A DNA stretch of 64,000 nt. It comes from Pseudarthrobacter cellobiosi. Its GTDB lineage: Bacteria > Actinomycetota > Actinomycetes > Actinomycetales > Micrococcaceae. Positions 51,467 through 61,597 of this stretch are shown one piece after another; position 1 is the first letter of the stretch, and every line of letters starts with the position of its first letter. Position numbers and translations under genes: made by a program. Below the pieces are notes generated by a model that worked only from the letters and a program-made list of their open reading frames with translations, had not been told where the DNA came from and made no database searches. The stretch covers positions 217,970 through 281,969 of the forward strand of contig NZ_JAMXBJ010000048.1 in the NCBI RefSeq assembly GCF_023913755.1, read 5' to 3'.

Positions 51467-52606
51467 ATGGTTGCTGTCGATATCAAGAAGGGCCTGGCCG
51501 GCGTCGTGGTGGACTACACCGCGGTTTCGAAGGTCAACCCGGACACCAATTCGCTGCTGTACCGCGGCTACCCCGTCCAGGAGCTCGCCGCCAAATGCAG
51601 CTTCGAGGAAGTGGCCTTCCTGTTGTGGAACGGCGAACTGCCCACCCCCGATGAGCTGTCCGCATTCTCTGCCCGCGAGCGCGCCGGCCGCGCCCTCGAT
51701 CCTGTGGTGAAGCAGATCGTCGACACGATTCCCACCACCGCCCACCCCATGGATGTCTGCCGGACCGCGGCCTCAGTCATGGGCGCCCGCCACCCACTGG
51801 CCGAAGACTCGTCGCCCGAGGCCAACATGGCAAAGGCCGTGGATCTCTTCGCTGCGATGCCCGCCGTTGTTGCCTACGACCAGCGGCGCCGGCGCGGCCA
51901 GGAAGTCGTTGAGCCCCGGGATGACCTGGGCTACTCGGAAAACTTCCTGTGGATGTCATTCGGTGACGACCAAGTCCCGGAAGTCGTGGATGCCTTCAAT
52001 GTTTCGATGATCCTGTACGCCGAGCACTCCTTCAACGCCTCCACGTTCACCGCCCGGGTCATCACCTCCAGCCTGTCTGACCTGCACTCGGCCGTGACCG
52101 GCGCGATCGGCGCACTCAAAGGCCCGCTCCATGGCGGCGCCAACGAAGCCGTGATGCACACCTTCGACGAGATCGGGATCCGGCCGGAGGAATCACTGGA
52201 CGAAGCCGCCACCCGTGCCAAAGCCTGGATGGAGGACGCGCTGGCCCAGAAGAAAAAGGTCATGGGCTTCGGCCACCGCGTCTACAAGCACGGCGACTCC
52301 CGCGTCCCCACCATGAAGGCCGCGCTGGACAAGATGATCGCCCACTACGGCCGCCCCGAACTCCTGGGCCTCTACAACGGGCTCGAAGCCGCGATGGACG
52401 AGGCCAAGGCCATCAAACCGAACCTCGACTACCCGGCCGGCCCCACCTACCACCTGATGGGATTCGACACCGCTACGTTCACTCCCCTGTTCGTGGCCAG
52501 CCGCATCACCGGCTGGACCGCCCACATCATGGAACAGGCAGCCAGCAACTCCCTGATCCGCCCGCTGAGCGAATACAACGGACCGGAAGAACGGCACGTT
52601 CCATAA
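51467..52606 (+). CDS. prpC: 2-methylcitrate synthase PrpC
   Basis: PrpC condenses propionyl-CoA with oxaloacetate. It is a 379-aa citrate-synthase-fold protein of the short type II form. The catalytic parts are visible: LHGGANE and GFGHRVYK with histidines, and FDTATFTPLFVASRITGW with the aspartate. YRGYPVQELA near the start is typical of methylcitrate synthase. AAGGAGGA lies before the ATG. Some activity as citrate synthase is possible. Confidence 0.94.
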   Translation: MVAVDIKKGLAGVVVDYTAVSKVNPDTNSLLYRGYPVQELAAKCSFEEVAFLLWNGELPTPDELSAFSARERAGRALDPVVKQIVDTIPTTAHPMDVCRTAASVMGARHPLAEDSSPEANMAKAVDLFAAMPAVVAYDQRRRRGQEVVEPRDDLGYSENFLWMSFGDDQVPEVVDAFNVSMILYAEHSFNASTFTARVITSSLSDLHSAVTGAIGALKGPLHGGANEAVMHTFDEIGIRPEESLDEAATRAKAWMEDALAQKKKVMGFGHRVYKHGDSRVPTMKAALDKMIAHYGRPELLGLYNGLEAAMDEAKAIKPNLDYPAGPTYHLMGFDTATFTPLFVASRITGWTAHIMEQAASNSLIRPLSEYNGPEERHVP

Positions 52607-52674
52607 TCCCCGCCGGCTCCCAAACCTCGCAAGCTGGGTTCGCGTCCCTCGCCGGCGTGGGTCCACTGGACGCA

Positions 52675-52718
52675 CGACGGCGGGCCGGGCACCTTTCGAG
52701 GTGACCGGCCCGCCGTCG
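52675..52718. terminator. Bidirectional hairpin after prpC
   Basis: A 14-bp stem CGACGGCGGGCCGG/CCGGCCCGCCGTCG encloses a 16-nt loop that itself contains ACCTTTCGAGGT. It lies between convergent prpC and the NUDIX gene. No T-run follows. Confidence 0.7.
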
Positions 52719-52747
52719 GCCGTAACGCCAATGGCGAGAAGGCGCCG

Positions 52748-53221
52748 TCAGTCCAGCACTTCGCGGACGGTCTCATTGTCATCGTTCAGGACCACTGTCA
52801 GGCGCAAGAAAGACCCGGCAAGCGCGAGCGGCAGCCAGTGCGCTGCATCCTGCCACATCCGGTCCACCGGCAAGGCGCCGACGTCGAACCATTCCGGCCG
52901 GATCTCGGCACTTTCGGCCGGCTGCCCGGTCCAATTGGCTGCGACAAAGAGCCGCGAACTCATGTTCCACTCCGGGCGGGCAGGAAAATCGAAGGTCACC
53001 ACGCCGGCGTCGCGCAGATCCTCCTGCCGGACCACAATCCCGGCTTCCTCGTGGACTTCGCGGCAGGCAGCCTCTTCATCCGTCTCCCCCGGCTCAACAT
53101 GGCCGCCAAGTCCCACCACCTTGCCGCGGCCGAAGCCGGTCTTCTTCAAGCCAAGCAGGACCTGTGGCACACCGGCGGACTCACGGGTGAGAAAGCACAG
53201 GGTGACAGGGGTAAACGTCAT
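52748..53221 (-). CDS. NUDIX hydrolase (MutT/8-oxo-dGTPase-like)
   Basis: A 157-aa NUDIX hydrolase. The box GX5EX7REUXEEXGU is complete: GGHVEPGETDEEAACREVHE followed by EAGI. The surrounding sequence VLLGLKKTGFGRGKVVGLGG resembles MTH1/8-oxo-dGTP diphosphatases, so cleaning of the nucleotide pool is likely. It is the last gene of the minus-strand operon and is 30 bp after xerD. Confidence 0.88.
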   Translation of the reverse strand: MTFTPVTLCFLTRESAGVPQVLLGLKKTGFGRGKVVGLGGHVEPGETDEEAACREVHEEAGIVVRQEDLRDAGVVTFDFPARPEWNMSSRLFVAANWTGQPAESAEIRPEWFDVGALPVDRMWQDAAHWLPLALAGSFLRLTVVLNDDNETVREVLD

Positions 53222-53251
53222 GCCCCCAACCCTATAGCTTGGCTGCCGGCG

Positions 53252-54235
53252 TCAGCCCAGCGCCCGGGGGTGGGCTGCTGCGTAAATTTCCCTCAGTGTG
53301 TCAGCCGTAACCAGGGTGTAGACCTGCGTTGTGGTGACCGAGGCGTGCCCCAGGAGTTCCTGCACCACGCGGACATCGGCGCCGCCTTCGAGCAGGTGCG
53401 TCGCGAAGGAGTGCCGCAGTGTGTGCGGGGAAACATCCTTGGTGACGTTGGCTTTGTCCGCGGCCGCCTTCAGGATGGTCCAGGCGCTTTGCCGGCTGAT
53501 CCTGCCGCCGCGGGCGTTCAGGAACAGGGCGGGCGTTCCCTTGCCCTTCGCCGCCAGCAGCGGACGGCCACGCACCAGGTACGCGTCCACAGCCCGCGCC
53601 CCATAGGATCCCAGCGGCACCAGCCGTTCCTTGGATCCCTTGCCGAACAGGCGGACCACGGCCGGCCCGGCTTCGGCCTCGTGCAGGGCGATGTCGTCAA
53701 CGTCCAGGCCCACGGCCTCGCTGATCCTCGCCCCGGTGGAATAGAGAAATTCGAGCAGGGCGCGGTCCCTGAGCCCTGTGGCGGTGTCGGTGCCCGCGGC
53801 TTCAAGGATCCGGGTGACTTCGTCCACGCTGATGGCCTTGGGCAGCCTCTTTCCCGGCATGGGCGGGTGGACATCGCTGGCGGGGTCCGTCGTTGTGACC
53901 CCCTCCAGAGCCCAGAACTTGTGCAGTCCTCGGACGGCCACCACGGTCCTGGCAGCAGACCGGACGCCAAGCGCCGTGCCGCCGTCGGATCCGTCGTTGA
54001 GGGCCATGACGAAGCCCGTCACGTGGTGGCGGGTGATCTGGCCCGGGCCGTGGCAGCCTTCCGACGTCACGTAACGGGAGTACCGCGCCAGGTCACGGCG
54101 GTAGGCGGAGAGTGTGTTGGCGGCCAGGCCGCGTTCCACGCCCATATGTTGCAGATACTCGGTGATGGCGAGGTCGATGGCGGTCTGTGGCCGGACGGGC
54201 GGCGTCGGGGCTTTTGCCTCAGTACTCGCCGTCAT
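53252..54235 (-). CDS. xerD: Tyrosine recombinase XerD
   Basis: A site-specific recombinase of 327 aa that resolves chromosome dimers with XerC at dif. An N-terminal SAM-like core-binding domain (about 18-110) is followed by the catalytic domain with all active residues: R170 (TGARISE), K202 (GKGSKER), H271/R274 (HTLRHSF), H297 (LLGHASV) and Y306. The ATG overlaps the preceding NUDIX stop (TGATG). Operon position near recN, pyrG and NUDIX is the standard chromosomal xerD locus, so it is not a phage integrase. Confidence 0.95.
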   Translation of the reverse strand: MTASTEAKAPTPPVRPQTAIDLAITEYLQHMGVERGLAANTLSAYRRDLARYSRYVTSEGCHGPGQITRHHVTGFVMALNDGSDGGTALGVRSAARTVVAVRGLHKFWALEGVTTTDPASDVHPPMPGKRLPKAISVDEVTRILEAAGTDTATGLRDRALLEFLYSTGARISEAVGLDVDDIALHEAEAGPAVVRLFGKGSKERLVPLGSYGARAVDAYLVRGRPLLAAKGKGTPALFLNARGGRISRQSAWTILKAAADKANVTKDVSPHTLRHSFATHLLEGGADVRVVQELLGHASVTTTQVYTLVTADTLREIYAAAHPRALG

Positions 54236-54897
54236 CAACGCTGGCTGGGGTGCGCAGGCCAGGGTGCATCCGCTGGACGCAGTCCCGCAAAGCCCTCAGC
54301 TTTCGCCGCGGCGGCGGCCAGGATTCCGACGACGGCGGACGGGTTGTGCAGCCTGCCTTCCAGGACCGCGGCCACGGCGTCGTCCAAAGCGATCCAGTGG
54401 AATTCAATCTCGGCTTCCTCATCGGTCCGCTCATGGCGTTCGTGGTGAGGCACCTCCGTGAGGTCCCGGGCGAGGTAGATGCGGATGGCCTCGCTGGAGG
54501 AGCCCGGCGAGTTGAAGAAGTCCACCAGGACGTTCCATTCGCCGGCCGCGAGGTCCGCCTCCTCGGCGAGTTCGCGGGCAGCACCCGCCACAAAATCCTC
54601 GCCTTCCACATCCAGCAGGCCGGCTGGGATTTCCCAAAGGTCCATGCCCACGGGGTGCCGGTACTGCCTGATCAGCAGAACCTCGCCGGCATCGTTCATG
54701 GGTAGGACGGCCACTGCGCCAGGGTGGTCGATGTAGTCGCGGGTCAGGGACTCCCCCGTCTCGCTCAGCTGGAAGCTGTCGCTGACCACATCCCAGATCC
54801 GGCCTTCATAGACCTTCTCCGTAGACAGAAGACGGCGCGGGCTCGGCGCATCCGAAACCTGCCGTGCAGCTTGGGGGGTTTCAGGTGTGCCGGGCAT
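54235..54897 (-). CDS. ADP-ribose pyrophosphatase (NUDIX)
   Basis: A 220-aa NUDIX hydrolase of the ADP-ribose pyrophosphatase type (Rv1700-like). The family segments [31 protein letters not shown] and the box around [11 protein letters not shown] are present; GLLD with VEGED starts the box. It lies between pyrG and xerD with a 25-bp gap to pyrG. Confidence 0.92.
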   Translation of the reverse strand: MPGTPETPQAARQVSDAPSPRRLLSTEKVYEGRIWDVVSDSFQLSETGESLTRDYIDHPGAVAVLPMNDAGEVLLIRQYRHPVGMDLWEIPAGLLDVEGEDFVAGAARELAEEADLAAGEWNVLVDFFNSPGSSSEAIRIYLARDLTEVPHHERHERTDEEAEIEFHWIALDDAVAAVLEGRLHNPSAVVGILAAAAAKAEGFAGLRPADAPWPAHPSQR

Positions 54898-54922
54898 CGC
54901 GCCGTCCTCTACTTATTCGGTT

Positions 54923-56677
<1,755 letters not shown>

Positions 56678-56764
56678 CAATTGAGCCTTTCCCGTTCAGG
56701 AACTGTCTCCCCAAATGATCCAGTGTGCAGGGCGAGGCCCCCTGCGATCAAGGGGTATCCGCCG

Positions 56765-58504
56765 TCAGGCCCGCTGGGGCAGCAGTTTTGCGTCGTCCAG
56801 CAGCTCCTGGGCGTGCGCCTGGGCCGATTCTGAATCCTCCTGGCCGGCCAGCATCCGGGCGAGCTCCCGCACGCGCTCAGGACCGTCGAGGAGGCGAACA
56901 TCACTGGACGTGAACCCGGTGGCGGTGCCGCCGTCGGCCCCTCTGACGGATGTCTTGGTGACGGTGATGTGCTGGTCCGCGAAGGCTGCCACCTGCGGCA
57001 GGTGCGTGACCACCAGGACCTGCACATGCTGTGCCAGCATGGCCAGCCGGCGGCCAATTTCGACGGCGGCCCGCCCGCCGACCCCGGCGTCCACCTCATC
57101 GAACACAAACGTGGGCACCGGATCCACTGCGGCCAGCACCACCTCGATGGCCAGCATCACGCGTGACAGTTCGCCGCCGGAGGCGCCCTTGCCCAGCGGA
57201 CGGGCCGGGGCTCCGGAGTGCGGCTGGAGCAGGAACGTGATCTCGTCCGCTCCATGCGGTGTCAACTGAGCGGCCGCCTCACGGGTGATCACCAGGGTGG
57301 CGTCCGCCATGGCAAGTGCCTTCAGCTCCGCGCTCACCCGGCCGGACAGGTCCTTGGCAGCCTTGGCCCGGATTTTGCTGACGGCGGCTGCCTGCGTCTG
57401 CAGTTCCGCTTCGGTCCGGACCACGTCCGCGTCCAGGGCTTCGATCCTGGTGGAGTCGTCCTGCAGCTCGTCGAAGCGGACCCGGGCGTTTTCCGCCCAC
57501 ACCAGGACTTCGTCAATGCTGGGGGCGTACTTGCGGACCAAGGTGGCCAGGGCGGCCCGCCGGTCCTCGATCTCGGCGAGCCGTTCCGGGCCCTCCGAGT
57601 CCAGGCCTGCCTGGTAGCTGGCCAGCTCCGTGGCGATGTCGTTGAGCAGGAAGCCCACTTCGGCCAGGCGCGCTGCGGCGGACCCGAGTTCGGCGTCGTG
57701 CTCGGCCACGTGCTCCAGGGTCCTTTTCGCGGCGTCCACGAGGGTGGTGGCGTCGCCCGCGTCACCGTAGTCCTCCGCGATGAGCGCCTGATGCGCCGTG
57801 TTCGCCGCAATCCTGAGCTCTTCCACGTTGGCCAGTTTCACAGCCTCCGCCTTGAGGGATTCGTCCTCCCCCGGCTGCGGATCCACGTTGCTGATTTCGG
57901 CCAGCGCGACTTCCAGCGACTCGGACTCGCGGAGCCTGTCGCGGGCGGCGCTGCGCAGGGTTTCCAGCTCCGCCTGGCTGGCCTTCCAGTGGCTGTAGAG
58001 CGCCTGGTAGGAGGCCAACGGGCCCGCTAGCGCATCGCCGGCAAATTTGTCCAGGGCGCCGCGCTGGGCGGCCGCCCCCTTCAGCCTGATCTGGTCCGAC
58101 TGGCCGTGGACCACCACGAGGGTTTCACCGATCTCCGCGAGAACGCCCACCGGGGCGGCCCGCCCCCCCAGGAAGGCCCGGCTGCGCCCGTCCGCACCGA
58201 GGCGACGCGCAAGAATAAGCTCTGCGCCGCCGTCGAACTCCTCCACGTCGGCACCCGCTTCAACTGCCCGGGCAATCGCCGGATGCCCGGCGTCGAGCTT
58301 GAGGACGGCCTCCGCCGTGGCGCTCTTCGCGCCGCTCCGGACCGCCCCGGCGTCAGACCTCGCCCCCAGCAGGAGGCCGACGGCGGTGACCACCATCGTT
58401 TTGCCGGCTCCGGTTTCGCCGGTAACGACGCTCAGCCCGGGGCCCAGCGGCAGCGTGGCGTCGGTGATGACGCCCAGATCGCGGATTCTCAGTTCTTCAA
58501 GCAT
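56765..58504 (-). CDS. recN: DNA repair protein RecN
   Basis: An SMC-like ATPase for double-strand break repair, 579 aa. The N-terminal Walker A loop is GETGAGKTM at about 30-38 in the segment MLEELRIRDLGVITD. The middle is helical coiled-coil, and the C-terminus has the ABC signature LGKGASGGELSRVMLAIE and Walker B FVFDEVDAGVGG. The start lies 3 bp after the nadK stop. Between it and pyrG (88 bp) no gene corresponding to mycobacterial Rv1697-Rv1698 is present. Confidence 0.96.
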   Translation of the reverse strand: MLEELRIRDLGVITDATLPLGPGLSVVTGETGAGKTMVVTAVGLLLGARSDAGAVRSGAKSATAEAVLKLDAGHPAIARAVEAGADVEEFDGGAELILARRLGADGRSRAFLGGRAAPVGVLAEIGETLVVVHGQSDQIRLKGAAAQRGALDKFAGDALAGPLASYQALYSHWKASQAELETLRSAARDRLRESESLEVALAEISNVDPQPGEDESLKAEAVKLANVEELRIAANTAHQALIAEDYGDAGDATTLVDAAKRTLEHVAEHDAELGSAAARLAEVGFLLNDIATELASYQAGLDSEGPERLAEIEDRRAALATLVRKYAPSIDEVLVWAENARVRFDELQDDSTRIEALDADVVRTEAELQTQAAAVSKIRAKAAKDLSGRVSAELKALAMADATLVITREAAAQLTPHGADEITFLLQPHSGAPARPLGKGASGGELSRVMLAIEVVLAAVDPVPTFVFDEVDAGVGGRAAVEIGRRLAMLAQHVQVLVVTHLPQVAAFADQHITVTKTSVRGADGGTATGFTSSDVRLLDGPERVRELARMLAGQEDSESAQAHAQELLDDAKLLPQRA

Positions 58505-58507
58505 GGT

Positions 58508-59533
58508 TCACTTTGCGGTCGCGGGATCGGTATCGTCCTCCGGCTGGTCGCCGGAGGCAAGCTGGAGCGGCGGCCTGGGCCGCGGCGTCCGGACGATCGG
58601 GATGGGTCCGGTGTGGATGGTCTCCGACTGCGGCACGGGCCCGCGCCAGCCGTGAATGGGGAGTTCAAATTTGCGGACCAAACGCGCTGAAAAGGGCGTC
58701 TGGTGCGTCCTGGCCAGCCTGACCGGAGTGGCGGACTTGGTCACTTCAACCCGGGCGCCGGGCGGCAGGTCCACGGAGCGCCGGCCATCGCACCAGAGCA
58801 CACCCTGGGCACCGGTGCGGGTGAGGACTTCCACGGCCAGCCGGGACCGGGGCGATACCACCAGCGGTTTGGCAAAGAGCGCGTGGGCGCTGATGGGAAC
58901 TATCACCAGGGCCTCGACCTCCGGCCAAACGACGGGCCCGCCGGCGGAAAACGCGTACGCGGTGGAGCCTGTGGGGGTGGCCACCACCACGCCGTCGCAG
59001 CCGAAGGAGGTCAGCGGGCGCTCGTCCACTTCGGTCACCACCTCGATCATGCGTTCGCGGTTGCCTTTTTCGATTGCGGCCTCGTTCAGGGCCCAGGTGT
59101 GCCAGATCTTCTGGCCACGGACCCAGACCTGGACGTCGATGGTCATGCGCTCTTCAACCGTGTAGTCGCGGCGGGCAATCCATTCCACCGTTTGGGCCAG
59201 GTCCGCCCGCTCGCTCTCGGCCAAGAAGCCGACGTGGCCAAGGTTGACGCCCAGCAGGGGTACGTCCACCTCCCGCACCAGCTCCGCGGCGCGCAGGATG
59301 GTGCCGTCACCGCCCAGGACCATCACCAGCTCGACGTCCGGCAGCTGTACGTGGTCGTGTAGGATCTCCACCGGCTGCGTGAGCTGCCCGAAGAATCTTT
59401 CCATGTCACGCAGTTCAGACTCCTGCATGACGGGAACAATGCCGGAGTCATGCAGTTGGGCGCAGGCTTCCCAGGCGGCCTTCAGTGACTCCTCGCGGCC
59501 AGTGTGGGCAAGGACAAGTACTCGCCTGCTCAT
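58508..59533 (-). CDS. nadK: NAD kinase
   Basis: NAD kinase phosphorylates NAD to NADP. The 341-aa protein has the catalytic GGDGTILRAAE at 74-84, the second region NLGHVGFLAE and TGSTAYAFSAGG for NAD binding. The C-terminal 40 residues are a Pro-rich, probably disordered tail. The start at 59533 begins the conserved MSRRVLVLAH; the open frame upstream overlaps the tlyA stop region and is not conserved. Confidence 0.96.
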   Translation of the reverse strand: MSRRVLVLAHTGREESLKAAWEACAQLHDSGIVPVMQESELRDMERFFGQLTQPVEILHDHVQLPDVELVMVLGGDGTILRAAELVREVDVPLLGVNLGHVGFLAESERADLAQTVEWIARRDYTVEERMTIDVQVWVRGQKIWHTWALNEAAIEKGNRERMIEVVTEVDERPLTSFGCDGVVVATPTGSTAYAFSAGGPVVWPEVEALVIVPISAHALFAKPLVVSPRSRLAVEVLTRTGAQGVLWCDGRRSVDLPPGARVEVTKSATPVRLARTHQTPFSARLVRKFELPIHGWRGPVPQSETIHTGPIPIVRTPRPRPPLQLASGDQPEDDTDPATAK

Positions 59534-59546
59534 CGGGTTCCGCTTT

Positions 59547-60359
59547 CTAGTGGTTCGGCCAGATTCGGCCAAGCAATCCGTCAATGGCTGCGAGGCGCTC
59601 TTCGATCTTAGGCAGGTCTTGGGTCATCCTGCGCTTTATCCACAGGAAGTATTCGACGTTTCCGTCCTGGCCCGGCAGCGGGCTGGCCGCTAAGCCGCGT
59701 AAGTCCAGTCCGGCGTCGAGCGCCGCATTGGCAACTTTTTCCACGGCCATCCGGCGTTCGCGCTCGGAAGTGACCACGCCGGTGCGGCCCAGCCGGTCCT
59801 TGCCGATCTCGAACTGGGGCTTCACCATCAGCACCAAGTCGCCACCCGGCCGCGTGCACAGCGCCAGCGGCAGGACCACCAGGGTCAGCGAGATGAAGGA
59901 GAGGTCGGCCACCGTGAGTTCGGCTTGTCCGCCGATGTCCGCCGGCGCCATGTACCGCACGTTGAGGCCCTCGTACACGGATACGCGGTCATCGGCGCGG
60001 AGCTGCGGGACCAGCTGGCCATGACCGACGTCGACTGCCACCACGTGTGCCGCACCGCGCCGCAGGAGGACCTCGGTGAAGCCGCCGGTGGAGGCGCCGG
60101 CGTCCAGGCATCTCTTGCCGGCAACCGTGACCTCGGGGAAAATGTCCAGGGCGCCCGCCAGCTTGTGCCCGGCCCGGCTGACGTAGCTGTCCTCTTCGGT
60201 GTGCTCGACCGCTAGGTCCTTGCCGTCGTCGACCTGGAGGGACGCCTTTGACAGGATCTGGCCGGCCGAGCTCACCTTGCCCTCGGCAATCAACGATGCA
60301 GCGTGGGTCCGGGATCTGGCCAGGCCGCGGGCGACGAGCGTCTGGTCAAGTCGTGCCAT
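59547..60359 (-). CDS. tlyA: TlyA-family rRNA (cytidine-2'-O)-methyltransferase
   Basis: TlyA methylates C1409 of 16S and C1920 of 23S rRNA, which makes ribosomes sensitive to capreomycin. The 270-aa protein has an N-terminal S4 domain (about 1-60) and a Rossmann methyltransferase domain with DAGASTGGFTEVLL and ELTVADLSFISL, KPQFE and GNVEYFLWI. I use ATG at 60359, with GGAGGAG upstream. It lies between a small protein gene and nadK, as in mycobacteria. Confidence 0.94.
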   Translation of the reverse strand: MARLDQTLVARGLARSRTHAASLIAEGKVSSAGQILSKASLQVDDGKDLAVEHTEEDSYVSRAGHKLAGALDIFPEVTVAGKRCLDAGASTGGFTEVLLRRGAAHVVAVDVGHGQLVPQLRADDRVSVYEGLNVRYMAPADIGGQAELTVADLSFISLTLVVLPLALCTRPGGDLVLMVKPQFEIGKDRLGRTGVVTSERERRMAVEKVANAALDAGLDLRGLAASPLPGQDGNVEYFLWIKRRMTQDLPKIEERLAAIDGLLGRIWPNH

Positions 60360-60361
60360 GC

Positions 60362-60592
60362 TCAAGCTTCTCCTCCGCCGTCTGGGGCCTCTTCGTTCAA
60401 CGCGTGCAGCAGGGCATCGTGGAGGTCGCTGTAAACAGCTTCATGCTCAGATACGGGCAACTGTTCGACGCCGTCCATCGCGGCCGTTAGGGCCGCAATG
60501 GACGGATCGGTCGTTGCCGGCGCAGCTGTGTCCGGCCATTCCGGCGTTGGCTGGGCTGCTTCCGGATGGTGCGCTTCGTTCAGCTCAGTCAT
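60362..60592 (-). CDS. Small acidic protein, unknown function
   Basis: A 76-aa protein, acidic, with the pattern PSIAALTAAMDGVEQLPVSEHEAVY followed by SDLHDALLHALNEE, which suggests two short helices. It has no recognisable domain. It sits between the HAD phosphatase gene (9 bp gap) and tlyA, at the position of the small gene Rv1693 in mycobacteria, and its stop lies 2 bp before the tlyA ATG. Position and the absence of a competing frame support it as real. Confidence 0.75.
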   Translation of the reverse strand: MTELNEAHHPEAAQPTPEWPDTAAPATTDPSIAALTAAMDGVEQLPVSEHEAVYSDLHDALLHALNEEAPDGGGEA

Positions 60593-60601
60593 TGGACCAG
60601 T

Positions 60602-61591
60602 CTAATGATTGCGCCACTCGAGTTTGGGCTCGGTGGGCAGGGCGGCGTCAGGGACCGCAGTCCACCAGGCGGCGCAGGCAGCCCGCCACGAATCCAGGTC
60701 ACCTTCGCTGCCGCTGACCTGGATGGTGCCACCGCTGACCCGCGCGGTGGAGGCCCCGCAACGGTGCATTCCGTCAGTGTGGTCCACGGCCGGGTAGGGG
60801 CGGTGGAGGTCGCTGAGGGAATTAATGATGTAGTCCGGGCGTTCCGCCGTGCGTGCGGCCAAGATGGTAGCCGTGGTGTCGACACCGGTCAGCACGGCCA
60901 CCGTGGCAAACCCGGCGTTGTTGCCGCCGAGGATGTCGGTGTCCAGGCGGTCGCCCACCACCAGCGGGCGGTCAGCCGCGAGCCGCTTGGCGGCGGCGTG
61001 GAAGAGCGGGGCTTCCGGCTTACCGGCGACCCGCGGAGTCTGTCCGGTGGCAGCGGCTACTGCTGCCACAAGGGTGCCGTTTCCCGGGGCTATTCCCCTT
61101 GCCTGCGGAATGGACATATCGGTGTTGGTGGCGATCCACAGTGCCCCGGCCGACACCACGTATGACGCCTCGGCCAGATCCTTCCAGCCGATACCGGGAT
61201 TGAACCCCTGGACCACGGCTACCGGATCCTCATCCTGGCTGTAGACAGGAGTCAGTCCCACCAGTTCGATTTCCTGCGCCAGAGCGGGGCTGCCGGTGAT
61301 CAGCACCCGCGCTCCGGGGGCAACGAGTGATGTCAGGAGCTCGGCCGCGGCTTGCGAGGAACTGACCACCTGGTCATCGTCCGCCGGCGCACCCAGTTCA
61401 CGGAGATGCGCCGCTACCTGAGCCGGAGTGCGGGAGGCATTGTTGGTGACATACCCCAGGCCAATGCCCAAACCCTCCAGTTGCTGCAGCGAGTCAACGG
61501 CGCCGGGGATGGCGTGCTGTCCGGCATAGACCACGCCGTCCAGGTCCGCCAAAAGGGCGTCGAACAGAGAAATCAGTGGAACTTCAGTCAT
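60602..61591 (-). CDS. HAD-superfamily hydrolase, subfamily IIA (Rv1692-like)
   Basis: A HAD phosphatase of 329 aa. Motif I is DLDGVVY with nucleophile D16 and acid D18, motif II is TNNASRTP, and VVGDRLDTDILGGNNAG carries the last acidic pair. In mycobacteria Rv1692 is a glycerol 3-phosphate phosphatase; the same activity is plausible here. The C-terminal 90 residues form a small extra domain with an Asp/Glu-rich SGSEGDLDSWRAACAAWW segment. It lies 6 bp after the TPR gene. Confidence 0.88.
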   Translation of the reverse strand: MTEVPLISLFDALLADLDGVVYAGQHAIPGAVDSLQQLEGLGIGLGYVTNNASRTPAQVAAHLRELGAPADDDQVVSSSQAAAELLTSLVAPGARVLITGSPALAQEIELVGLTPVYSQDEDPVAVVQGFNPGIGWKDLAEASYVVSAGALWIATNTDMSIPQARGIAPGNGTLVAAVAAATGQTPRVAGKPEAPLFHAAAKRLAADRPLVVGDRLDTDILGGNNAGFATVAVLTGVDTTATILAARTAERPDYIINSLSDLHRPYPAVDHTDGMHRCGASTARVSGGTIQVSGSEGDLDSWRAACAAWWTAVPDAALPTEPKLEWRNH

Positions 61592-61597
61592 GGCGGG

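Noticed and set aside
53252..54235. Phage or island integrase
   Set aside because: The tyrosine recombinase sits in the conserved xerD operon and no attachment site or phage genes are near.
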